From Tessaracoccus flavus (GTDB lineage Bacteria > Actinomycetota > Actinomycetes > Propionibacteriales > Propionibacteriaceae): a stretch of DNA of 64,000 nt. Below the pieces are notes generated by a model, which was not told where the DNA came from, made no database searches, and worked only from the letters and a program-made list of their open reading frames with translations. Both the position numbers and the translations under genes were made by a program. The number at the start of each line of letters is the position of its first letter. Position 1 is the stretch's first letter. The stretch spans positions 2,356,001 to 2,420,000 of the forward strand of contig NZ_CP019605.1 of assembly GCF_001997295.1 (NCBI RefSeq). Reading direction: 5' to 3'. Positions 7,716 to 14,897 of the stretch are shown here, piece by piece.

Positions 7716-8818
7716 CGCTTCACCACGGAGTAGATGACGGTGATCGCGAAGGCGAGGACGGACAGCACGGTGAGGACTCCTCCGAGTCTGTAGAGCGGGG
7801 CGATTGCGGCCAGGCCTCCCGTCAGCCGGGTGGCCATGCCGAGGTGCAGGAGGGCGAGGGGGCCCCACATGGCGGGGCGGTAGGGCAGGGGTCGGCCGAG
7901 GACTGTGGGGAAGATGATAGGGGCGTGAGCCATGATCATGCTCATCCCGAAGCCGAGGAAGACGCCGTGGATGACGGCGTCGTAGGCACCTGACGCCGAC
8001 GGCTGCCCACCGACGGCCCAGACCACGCCTGCCACGCCGAGCCACAGGTTGCCCAGCAGAAGGGCGGCGGCGTTGAACCGCCGCAACCCGGTGCTGCGGA
8101 TCATGCGGCGCCCGACGTCGTCCCGGATCAGCCAGACCGCCACCAGTAGGCAGCCGAGCCCGAGAGCCCTCGCGCCCCAGTCGGGCGCGACCAAGGTCGC
8201 CACCGCCGACGCCGAGACCACGACGGTGGCGGCGAGTAGCGCGGGCACCGCCCGTCGCCCCATCGTCAGCTGAGCGAGCTCCGCGCGTTCGCTGGCGATC
8301 ATGATGACGAGGAACGCGGCGAGCAGCGGAAGGATGACGGCGAGGTCGGTCACCAACCAGAGACCGGCCGCGAGGGCTGCGAAGGCAGTGCCGACGGCCT
8401 GAGCCGCCACGAGTCCCAGCGGCGCTCTGCGCCACAGCGCGATGGCGACAGCAGTGAAGGCGAGTGCGCCGTCAAGAAGGAGGAGCTTGCCGAGCAGCAG
8501 CGGAGCCCCCGCGATGAGGGCCACCGAGCCCGCCGCCAGCAGGGCGGGCGCGAGGTAGGCGAGCGGGTTCCGCAGAGCCTGGGCCCGCTCCAACGCGATG
8601 AGGCTCCCCATGAAGCCCAGCACCATCACCGGCCCATGGAGATCCCCCAGCCGAGTCGAGGCGACGGGGGCCCACACACCGAGCCTGAGAAGACCGGCGT
8701 TGAGGCCCGTGAGGAGCGACACTCCGGCGAGCAGGACCAGTCCCGTCCTCAGCCGCCGAGCCGTGTCCCCAGCTCGCTCAGTGGTGGTGGACCGTGCCGG
8801 TGGCGTGGTCGTGGTCAT
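7712..8818 (-). CDS. NnrS-like polytopic membrane protein of the nitrite reductase operon
   Basis: A 368-residue protein with about 11-12 hydrophobic segments. Conserved histidine motifs resemble the NnrS heme/copper family: GDLHGPVMVLGFMGSLIALE near residue 60, and HGVFLGFGMSMIMAHAPIIF near residue 285. NnrS proteins protect against nitrosative stress, though their reaction is not settled. The gene overlaps hemerythrin by 41 nt and nirK by 4 nt, so it is clearly part of the operon. The N-terminal Thr-rich 15 residues may be cytoplasmic. AGGTGA lies just upstream of the ATG. The family assignment rests on these motifs and context, not on a search. Confidence 0.65.
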   Translation of the reverse strand: MTTTTPPARSTTTERAGDTARRLRTGLVLLAGVSLLTGLNAGLLRLGVWAPVASTRLGDLHGPVMVLGFMGSLIALERAQALRNPLAYLAPALLAAGSVALIAGAPLLLGKLLLLDGALAFTAVAIALWRRAPLGLVAAQAVGTAFAALAAGLWLVTDLAVILPLLAAFLVIMIASERAELAQLTMGRRAVPALLAATVVVSASAVATLVAPDWGARALGLGCLLVAVWLIRDDVGRRMIRSTGLRRFNAAALLLGNLWLGVAGVVWAVGGQPSASGAYDAVIHGVFLGFGMSMIMAHAPIIFPTVLGRPLPYRPAMWGPLALLHLGMATRLTGGLAAIAPLYRLGGVLTVLSVLAFAITVIYSVVKR

Positions 8819-9236
8819 GGGTCACCTGATCGATCTCGATCCACTCCTCGCCGTCCAGCCCCATGGCGGCGGCGGGGAAGAGTCCGTTGTCCTCTTTGTG
8901 GATGTGGTCGCGCAGCGCCTTCTCGAACGACTCCATGAGCTCGTGCTCGCCGTCGGCGATAGCTGCCAGCAGTTCGTCGAGGGACCGGTGCTCCCCACAC
9001 AGCGTCGACACGTGGTCGGTGAACTCATCGCGCCGCTTCATGACGGCGAACAGGCCCACCTCTTCTGACGCGGTGTGGGGGCCCAGCAGAGCGCCGAGCG
9101 CTGCGGCAGCGCCCGGCACATCCCCGCCGTCGGCGACCGCGTGGCGTAGGTCGCCGCAGGCGTTGATGATCTCTACGTGCTCCTCCATGAACCGCCCGAT
9201 GACGGTGATGGAGTCGCAGCCGCAGTAGCTACACAC
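8778..9236 (-). CDS. Hemerythrin HHE-domain protein
   Basis: A 152-residue four-helix protein predicted to bind a diiron centre. Ligand candidates appear in order: EEHVEI (residue 20 region), LGPHTASEEVGLF, CGEHRSLDE and DHIHKEDNGLFPAA. The N-terminus MCSYCGCDS is cysteine-rich and the C-terminus is His-rich (THDHDHATGTVHHH), suggesting extra metal binding. Such proteins bind O2 or NO or act in repair of nitrosative damage. It overlaps the DUF2249 gene by 8 nt and lies upstream of the NnrS-like and NirK genes, so NO handling is the likely role (inference from context). Confidence 0.88.
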   Translation of the reverse strand: MCSYCGCDSITVIGRFMEEHVEIINACGDLRHAVADGGDVPGAAAALGALLGPHTASEEVGLFAVMKRRDEFTDHVSTLCGEHRSLDELLAAIADGEHELMESFEKALRDHIHKEDNGLFPAAAMGLDGEEWIEIDQVTHDHDHATGTVHHH

Positions 9237-9510
9237 GCGCGAGCTTGAGCTTCCAGGCCTCGGGACCTTCCTGGACGTAGCTGACCGCGATGTTGTCCCC
9301 GTGACGGTCGTTGATCTGACGCAGAAGGGGAACAGGATCGTGGGGCGCCACCAGGACGAACGCGGAGCCCGTCTGGAGGGAGTCGACGACGCCGTGGATG
9401 GCGGCGTGGCGGACGGCGTGCGGGATCACACGTGCATCCAGCTCGGGGAGGGATTCGTCGTGGCCGCCGCAGCCGCAGCCGGACTTGGCGGTGAGATTCA
9501 GTTCAGTCAT
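9229..9510 (-). CDS. DUF2249 domain protein, first gene of the nirK operon
   Basis: A 93-residue protein. After a short cysteine-rich start (SGCGCGGHDE) comes the DUF2249 fold: ELDARVIPHAVRHAAIHGVV, a central FVLVAPHDPVPLLRQI, and a C-terminal GPEAWKLKLARV. DUF2249 proteins commonly accompany hemerythrin and nitric-oxide genes; their function is unknown. The Cys/His cluster may bind metal. The gene begins an overlapping four-gene transcription unit, and an AT-rich inverted repeat directly upstream may be its operator. Confidence 0.82.
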   Translation of the reverse strand: MTELNLTAKSGCGCGGHDESLPELDARVIPHAVRHAAIHGVVDSLQTGSAFVLVAPHDPVPLLRQINDRHGDNIAVSYVQEGPEAWKLKLARV

Positions 9511-9514
9511 GCAG

Positions 9515-9535
9515 GAGATATTACTACCAATCTTT
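9515..9535 (-). promoter_or_regulatory. Candidate operator (NsrR/Rrf2-like inverted repeat) upstream of the nirK operon
   Basis: Read on the minus strand, AAGATT-GGTAGT-AATATCT is an imperfect inverted repeat in an unusually AT-rich patch 5 nt upstream of the DUF2249 start. NsrR boxes are built from AAGAT...ATCTT half-sites, and NsrR commonly controls such genes. The match is partial, so the regulator identity is inference. Confidence 0.35.
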
Positions 9536-9632
9536 TGTTTAATTCCTGGGGGGTCGCCTTAGCGGACCAGCGCCCTGGCGGTCCCGGCCCGGGATGCGCG
9601 CGCAGTCGATCCCCGGGTATCCTGCACGGGTT

Positions 9633-9708
9633 GGCCCCGTAGCTCAGGGGATAGAGCACCGCTCTCCTAAAGCGGGTGTCGTTGGTTCGAATCCAACCGG
9701 GGTCGCCA
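9633..9708 (+). tRNA. tRNA-Arg (anticodon CCT)
   Basis: Acceptor strands GGCCCCG (9633-9639) and CGGGGTC (9698-9704) pair with one G-T. The D-arm AGCTCAGGGGATAGAGC and the T-loop GGTTCGAATCC are standard. The anticodon loop CTCCTAA places CCT at 9666-9668, reading AGG. The 3' CCA is encoded (9706-9708). An 80-bp inverted-repeat element begins 35 bp downstream. Confidence 0.97.
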
Positions 9709-9742
9709 CCTCAACGGCCGCGTGCCTGCGGGCCGCGATGAC

Positions 9743-9822
9743 TTGAGCAAATGAGATGGCTCAACGAACGGAAACGTTGTCATCCCGGCGAGTCGCGGCG
9801 TCGACCCATCTCACTTGCTCAA
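9743..9822 (+). repeat. 80-bp inverted-repeat element, copy 1
   Basis: Terminal arms of 20 nt, TTGAGCAAATGAGATGGCTC and (reverse complement of the right end) TTGAGCAAGTGAGATGGGTC, match at 18 of 20 positions. The element lies between tRNA-Arg and the YidD-like gene. Its core (GGCGAGTCGCGGCGTCGACC) resembles that of copy 2 in the same orientation. Confidence 0.85.
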
Positions 9823-9843
9823 CGCGCTCTCCGCCGACGGGTC

Positions 9844-9849
9844 TAGAGT
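9844..9849 (+). promoter_or_regulatory. Putative -10 box (TAGAGT) for the YidD-like gene
   Basis: TAGAGT ends exactly 6 nt before the ATG at 9856 and there is no ribosome binding site, so a leaderless transcript is likely. Confidence 0.5.
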
Positions 9850-9855
9850 CGGTGC

Positions 9856-10161
9856 ATGAACTCGCTTGCAGCCATCCTCACGACCCCGCGACGGGGCGTT
9901 GTCGCCGCGATCGACCTATACCAACGCCGCCTCTCACCGCGGAAGGGCTTCACCTGCGCGCACCTCGCCGCCGGCGGGACGCGCTCGTGCTCGGCGGTGA
10001 TCCGGGCGATCGTCGCGGATGAGGGTCTTGTCGCCGGATTCGTGCCGACGGTGGCTCAGTTCGCCGCCTGCGCCAGGGCCGCGTCGACGCTGAGGTCCGG
10101 GCCGCAGGCGGTCCAGGGCGTCTGCTGCTGCGGGGGTATCCCCATCCCGTTCCGCTTCTGA
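9856..10161 (+). CDS. YidD-like membrane protein insertion efficiency factor
   Basis: A 101-residue protein containing AAIDLYQRRLSPRKGFTC (residues 17-34), the YidD hallmark of an amphipathic helix followed by SP-K and a cysteine, then a second cysteine in GGTRSCSAVIRAI and a third in FAACARAA. The standard YidD CRxxPTCSxY motif is degenerate. The C-terminus ends with an unusual GVCCCGGIPIPF. YidD normally sits between rnpA and yidC; here it stands alone beside tRNA-Arg and is bracketed by two copies of the 80-bp inverted-repeat element. It probably helps insert inner-membrane proteins, but it may be a divergent paralogue with a different job. Confidence 0.72.
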   Translation: MNSLAAILTTPRRGVVAAIDLYQRRLSPRKGFTCAHLAAGGTRSCSAVIRAIVADEGLVAGFVPTVAQFAACARAASTLRSGPQAVQGVCCCGGIPIPFRF

Positions 10162-10198
10162 CTCAGCGCGGGAGCCGTCAGGGCCCGGTTCCCACGAG

Positions 10199-10278
10199 TT
10201 GAGCAAGTGAGATGGGTCGCGGAAACCGAACGCTGTTACACCGGCGTGTCGCGGCGTTGACCCATGTCATTTGCTCAA
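10199..10278 (+). repeat. 80-bp inverted-repeat element, copy 2
   Basis: Same length and arms as copy 1: left TTGAGCAAGTGAGATGGGTC, right end GACCCATGTCATTTGCTCAA, 18 of 20 matching. It lies 37 bp after the yidD-like stop and 24 bp from the convergent dihydroorotate-dehydrogenase-like gene. The core (CACCGGCGTGTCGCGGCGTT) is the reverse complement of the core of copy 3. Confidence 0.85.
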
Positions 10279-10302
10279 CCAACAACCCACGCGTAACCCG
10301 CG

Positions 10303-11313
10303 TCAGCGCAGCGAACCGTACGTGGTCTTCGCCTTCTCCAGGGCCGAGACGTAGCCGGCACGCTCGTACGCCTCGGCGGAATCCGCCGGGACAGCGAGCA
10401 GGCCGCGGGCCTTCGCGAGGGTCAGCTGACGCGCGGACAGCCACTCCTCCAGCCCGTCCACCAGCACCTTGGCGTAGGCGGGTCCGCGCCGGAGCAGGGC
10501 CGACGTCGTCATCACGACGTCCGCGCCCGCGAGGATGTACTTGATCACGTCCTCCGCGGTGTCGACGCCCGTGGTCGCCGCCAGCGACGCCGCGATCTTG
10601 CCGCGCAGGACCGCGATCCACGTGCGCGGCAGACGCGCCTCCAGCGGATTGGAGAGCGACACCCCGCTCTCGACGGTGATGCGGTCGATGTCGATGTCCG
10701 GCTGCAGGAACCGGTTGAAGAGGACCAGGCCGTCGGCGCCGGCGGCGTCCAATTGGACGGCGACGTTGCCGATCGACGAGAAGTACGGGCTGAGCTTCAC
10801 CGCCACCGGGACGTCGACGGACTGCTTCACGCCGGCCAGGATCTCCAGGTGCCTCTCCTCCACTGTCAGCCCGGGCATGTGGATGTCGCCGGGGACGAAG
10901 TAGATGTTGAGCTCGATCGCAGCGGCGCCGGCGTCGGCGAGCTGACGGGCGGTCTGCGTCCAGCCCCCCATCGAGGCCCCGTTCAGAGACGCGATGAGCG
11001 GCACGTCAATGGATTTGACGCTCTCCTCGACGAGCTTCAAATAGGCGTGGCTGGCGTCACGATCCGACCGCGGGACGCTCGGGAAGTAGCTCAGCGCCTC
11101 GGCGTAGGAATCCTCGTAAAGCTCCTCAAGTTCCGCGGTCGCGGCGGCCTCCCTGCGGAGCTGCTCTTCGAACAGCGAGTACATGACGACTGCCCCGACT
11201 CCGCCGTCGGCGAGGGTCTTGATGCCCTCCACCGTCTGCGAGAGCGGCCCTGCCGAAGCGACGACCGGGTTGCGCAGCGGCAGCCCGAGGTACGTGGTGG
11301 TCAGGTCTGTCAT
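10303..11313 (-). CDS. Dihydroorotate dehydrogenase-like flavoprotein of the PFOR operon
   Basis: A 336-residue TIM-barrel protein. The start TTTYLGLPLRNPVVASAGPL, VDVPVAVKLSPYFSSIG, and the FMN-phosphate region (TGVDTAEDVIKYILAGADVV) follow dihydroorotate dehydrogenase order. However, the substrate loop, normally NxSCPN or NxSSPN, reads ELNIYFVPGD, so the catalytic Cys or Ser is missing. It therefore probably does not make orotate. The start overlaps the end of the PFOR gene by 4 nt, so it is translationally coupled. Such DHOD-like genes often accompany nifJ; their role is unknown. Redox coupling to ferredoxin or NAD(P)H is a reasonable guess. Confidence 0.85.
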   Translation of the reverse strand: MTDLTTTYLGLPLRNPVVASAGPLSQTVEGIKTLADGGVGAVVMYSLFEEQLRREAAATAELEELYEDSYAEALSYFPSVPRSDRDASHAYLKLVEESVKSIDVPLIASLNGASMGGWTQTARQLADAGAAAIELNIYFVPGDIHMPGLTVEERHLEILAGVKQSVDVPVAVKLSPYFSSIGNVAVQLDAAGADGLVLFNRFLQPDIDIDRITVESGVSLSNPLEARLPRTWIAVLRGKIAASLAATTGVDTAEDVIKYILAGADVVMTTSALLRRGPAYAKVLVDGLEEWLSARQLTLAKARGLLAVPADSAEAYERAGYVSALEKAKTTYGSLR

Positions 11314-14300
11314 CGGGCGCTCCTCGGGTCCTTGGCGAACTGTTCCGCACCGCGGCTGGCAAGTTCTTCGTACTCGTCCCAGCGCCGGTCAACCTGCGCC
11401 TGTGCGAGCGCCAGCAGTCTATCGGCCTCCACCGGGTCGGCCGCGCGCAGGACCTTGTAGCGCAGTTCCGCCGACTGGTACTGCGACAGCGTCAGGCGCG
11501 GCCGCGGCGAGTCCAGCAGGAACGGGTTGCCCCCAGCGTCCCGGATCACCGGGTTGTAGCGCATGAGCGGCCAGTGCCCGGAGTTGACGGCGCGGTACTG
11601 CTGCTCCAGGCCCTTGCGGATGTCGTAGCCGTGGGCGATGCAGTGGCTGTAGGCGATGATGAGGCTCGGCCCGTCGTAGGCCTCGGCCTCCCGGAACGCC
11701 TTGAGCGTCTGCTGCGGGTCGGCGCCCATCGCCACCCGGGCCACGTAGACCGAACCGTAGGCGGCGGCCTGCATCGCCATGTCCTTCTTGTTGGTCAGCT
11801 TGCCCGCCGAGGCGAACTTGGCGACGGCGCCCAGCGGCGTCGACTTCGAGGCCTGGCCGCCAGTGTTGGAGTAGACCTCGGTGTCGAGGACCAGGATGTT
11901 CACGTTACGCCCGGAGGCCAGCACGTGGTCGACGCCGGAGCTGCCGATGTCGTAGGCCCATCCGTCTCCACCGACGATCCACACGGACCGCCGGACCAGG
12001 TGGTCGGCCACCGACTTGAGATCCTCGGCGGCGGTGCCGGTGAGCGGGGCGATTTTCTCCTTCAGCGCGATGACCCGCTCCATCTGGCGGGTGATCTCGG
12101 AGCCCTGGTGCTGGGTGGCGTCGAGGATTCCATCGACCAGTTCCGGGTCACCGATCTCGTCCCTGAGCTCGGCCAGGCGGGCCCGGGCCAACCGCTCGTG
12201 CAGGTCGGCCGCCAGCCGCATCCCCAGGCCGAACTCGGCGTTGTCCTCGAACAGCGAGTTGGACCAGGCCGGCCCTCGGCCCGCAGCGTTCTTGGCCCAC
12301 GGCGTCGTCGGCAGGTTGCCGCCGTAGATCGACGAGCAGCCGGTCGCGTTGGCGATGATCGCGCGGTCGCCGAACAACTGGCTCAGCAGCTTAAGGTAGG
12401 GGGTCTCCCCACACCCGGCGCATGCCCCGGAGAACTCGAACAGGGGCTCCAGGAACTGGGTGCCACGCACGGTGCCGAAGTCGACGTTGATGCGGTCGTT
12501 CTGCGGCAGTTCCTCGAAGAACTCGACGGCCTTCTTCTCCGGCTCGCGGTCGAGCAGCGGTACGAGGTTGATCGCGCGGCGCGACGGCTGGTCGATCGGC
12601 TTGACCGGGCACGCCTCCACGCAGAGCCCGCAGCCGGTGCAGTCCTCCGCGTAGACCTGCAGGGTGTACTTGGTCGACGGCAGTCCGGCGGCGTTGAGGG
12701 GCGCGGACAGGAAGCCGTCGGGCGCCCCGTCGAGGAGGTGCTCAGGGTAGGACTTCGCGCGGAGCACCGCATGCGGGCACACGAAGGCACAGTTGCCGCA
12801 CTGGATACACGTCTCCGGATCCCACTCGGCAACGATCGCGGAGATGTTGCGCTTCTCGAACTTGGTGGTGCCCGACGGGTAGGTGCCGTCGATCGGCAAC
12901 GCGGAGACCGGCAGGTCGTCGCCCCTCCCCCGCAGCATCGTCGCGGTGACGGTCCGCACGAATTCCGGCGAGTCCGACGGGACGGGCGGGATCAGCCCAC
13001 GCTCCGACGTCGATGTCGCAGGGATCTCGACGCGGTGGAGCTCGGCCAGCGCCGAGTCGACTGCGCTGTGGTTCTTCCGCACCACCTCGGCTGACTTGCG
13101 CGCGTAGGTCTTCGAGATGGCGTCCTTGATCTTGGTGATCGCCTTGTCCCGCGGCAGCACACCGGAGATGGCGAAGAAGCACGTCTGGAGGATGGTGTTG
13201 GTCCGGCTGCCGAGGCCCGCAGCCCTCGCCACCTTGTTGGCGTCGATGACGTACAGGTTGATGCCCAGCTCGATGATCCGTCGCTGCATGGGTGCCGGCA
13301 GATGGTGCCACGTCTCGTCGGGGCCATACGCCGAGTTGAGGAGCAGCGTGGTGCCTTCGCGGGCGAACTCGAGAACGTCCACGCGCTCCAGGATCGACCA
13401 GTGGTGGCAGCCGATGAAGCCCGCCTGGTTCACCAGGTACGGCGCCTTGATCGGGTTGGGGCCGAAGCGCAGGTGGGAGACGGTCCGCGATCCGGACTTC
13501 TTCGAGTCGTAGACGAAGTATCCCTGCGCGAACGTCTCGTCGCTGGAGCCGAGGATCTTGATGGTGTTCTTGTTGGCGCCAACGGTCCCGTCCGAGCCGA
13601 GCCCGTAGAACACCGCGCGCAGCGTCTCGGGATCCTCCAGATCGATCGTCGGATCGTAGTCCAGCGACAGGTGGGTGACGTCGTCGTGGATGCCGACGGT
13701 GAACCGCGGGCGAGGGCGTTCCAAGGCCAGCTCGTCGAAGATCGCCACGACCATGGCTGGCGTGAACTCCTTCGACGACAGTCCGTACCGGCCGCCGATC
13801 ACCGTGGGCAGGGAGCCGCGGCGGCCGTCGGCCACCGCTTCGGCGAGCATGGAGGTGACGTCGAGGAACATCGGCTCGCCCGAGGCGCCCGGCTCCTTCG
13901 TGCGGTCCAGCACCGCGACGCGGGTGGCGGTGGCGGGCAGCGCGGCGAGGAACGCGTCGGTCGGGAACGGCCGGTACAGGCGCACCTGGATCACGCCCAC
14001 CTTCCGCCCCTCGGCGTTCAGCCGGTCGACCACCGGGGTGATCGCCTCGACGCCGGAGCCCATGACGACGACTACCTGCTCGGCGTCGTCCGCGCCGTGG
14101 TACTCGACCAGCCCGTAGCGCCGGCCCGTCAGCCGTTCGAACTTGACCATGGCGTCGGTGAGCACCTCGGGGACCCACTGGTAGAAGAGGTTGGACGTCT
14201 CGCGGGACTGGAAGTAGGTGTCGGGGTTCTGAGCGGTGCCGCGGATGAACGGATTGGCGGGGCTGAGTGCCCGCCCGCGGTGCTCGAGCACCAGGTCACG

Positions 14301-14897
14301 CGGGATGAAGGACCGCAACTCGTCGTCGGAGATGCGGGTCATCGTGTTCAGCTCGTGGCTGGTGCGGAAGCCGTCGAAGAAGTGGACGAACGGCAGTCTG
14401 GTGCGCAGCGTCGCGTGATGGGCGATCGCGGCCATGTCGTGCGCCTCCTGCACGGAGGCCGAGCTGAGCAGGCAGACGCCGGTCTGCCGGACGGCCATCA
14501 CGTCCTGGTGGTCGCCGAAGATCGACAGACCCTGCGTGGCGAGCGAGCGCGCCGCGACGTGGAAGACGGTCGACGTCAGCTCTCCGGCGATGCGGAACAT
14601 GTTGGGGATCATGAGCAGCAGGCCTTGCGAGGCGGTGAACGTCGTGGACAGCGCGCCGCCCTGGAGCGCCCCGTGCATGGCACCGGCGGCGCCACCCTCC
14701 GACTGCATCTCGATGACGGTCGGCACCTGGCCCCAGACGTTCGTGCGGCCGTGGGCCGCCCACTCGTCGGCGAGCTCCGCCATCGTCGACGACGGCGTGA
14801 TCGGGTAGATCGAGCACAGCTCGCTCACCCGGAAGGCCACGTCCGCCGCAGCCTCGTTGCCGTCGATGATCGCCTTGCGCATCTCCTGCCCGCTCAT
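11310..14897 (-). CDS. nifJ: Pyruvate:ferredoxin (flavodoxin) oxidoreductase
   Basis: A 1195-residue single-chain enzyme oxidising pyruvate and CoA to acetyl-CoA, CO2 and reduced ferredoxin or flavodoxin. Domains in order: pyruvate-binding domain with YPITPSSTMAELADEW; domain II/III with YGLGSDGTVGANKNTIKIL; two 4Fe-4S motifs, CIQCGNCAFVCPHAV and CTGCGLCVEACPV; and a TPP-binding domain with GDGWAYDIGSSG and DTEVYSNTGGQASKSTPLG. The proximal-cluster cysteines appear as CAGCGE, NATGCSS and YSHCIAHG. Length matches the family. The ATG at 14897 overlaps the GltD-like stop by 4 nt (ATGA) and follows GAGGGG. Together with the upstream oxidoreductase it points to anaerobic or microaerobic pyruvate use. 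Confidence 0.97.
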   Translation of the reverse strand: MSGQEMRKAIIDGNEAAADVAFRVSELCSIYPITPSSTMAELADEWAAHGRTNVWGQVPTVIEMQSEGGAAGAMHGALQGGALSTTFTASQGLLLMIPNMFRIAGELTSTVFHVAARSLATQGLSIFGDHQDVMAVRQTGVCLLSSASVQEAHDMAAIAHHATLRTRLPFVHFFDGFRTSHELNTMTRISDDELRSFIPRDLVLEHRGRALSPANPFIRGTAQNPDTYFQSRETSNLFYQWVPEVLTDAMVKFERLTGRRYGLVEYHGADDAEQVVVVMGSGVEAITPVVDRLNAEGRKVGVIQVRLYRPFPTDAFLAALPATATRVAVLDRTKEPGASGEPMFLDVTSMLAEAVADGRRGSLPTVIGGRYGLSSKEFTPAMVVAIFDELALERPRPRFTVGIHDDVTHLSLDYDPTIDLEDPETLRAVFYGLGSDGTVGANKNTIKILGSSDETFAQGYFVYDSKKSGSRTVSHLRFGPNPIKAPYLVNQAGFIGCHHWSILERVDVLEFAREGTTLLLNSAYGPDETWHHLPAPMQRRIIELGINLYVIDANKVARAAGLGSRTNTILQTCFFAISGVLPRDKAITKIKDAISKTYARKSAEVVRKNHSAVDSALAELHRVEIPATSTSERGLIPPVPSDSPEFVRTVTATMLRGRGDDLPVSALPIDGTYPSGTTKFEKRNISAIVAEWDPETCIQCGNCAFVCPHAVLRAKSYPEHLLDGAPDGFLSAPLNAAGLPSTKYTLQVYAEDCTGCGLCVEACPVKPIDQPSRRAINLVPLLDREPEKKAVEFFEELPQNDRINVDFGTVRGTQFLEPLFEFSGACAGCGETPYLKLLSQLFGDRAIIANATGCSSIYGGNLPTTPWAKNAAGRGPAWSNSLFEDNAEFGLGMRLAADLHERLARARLAELRDEIGDPELVDGILDATQHQGSEITRQMERVIALKEKIAPLTGTAAEDLKSVADHLVRRSVWIVGGDGWAYDIGSSGVDHVLASGRNVNILVLDTEVYSNTGGQASKSTPLGAVAKFASAGKLTNKKDMAMQAAAYGSVYVARVAMGADPQQTLKAFREAEAYDGPSLIIAYSHCIAHGYDIRKGLEQQYRAVNSGHWPLMRYNPVIRDAGGNPFLLDSPRPRLTLSQYQSAELRYKVLRAADPVEADRLLALAQAQVDRRWDEYEELASRGAEQFAKDPRSAR

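Noticed and set aside
7716..8435. N-terminal extension of NirK by 240 residues in an open frame
   Set aside because: The extension overlaps the NnrS-like gene and is Arg/Pro-rich noise. The GTG at 7715 with a 4-nt overlap is a better start.
9633..10278. Integration site or genomic island anchored at tRNA-Arg
   Set aside because: There is no integrase, no duplicated tRNA 3' end and no change of base composition; only the 80-bp elements are unusual.
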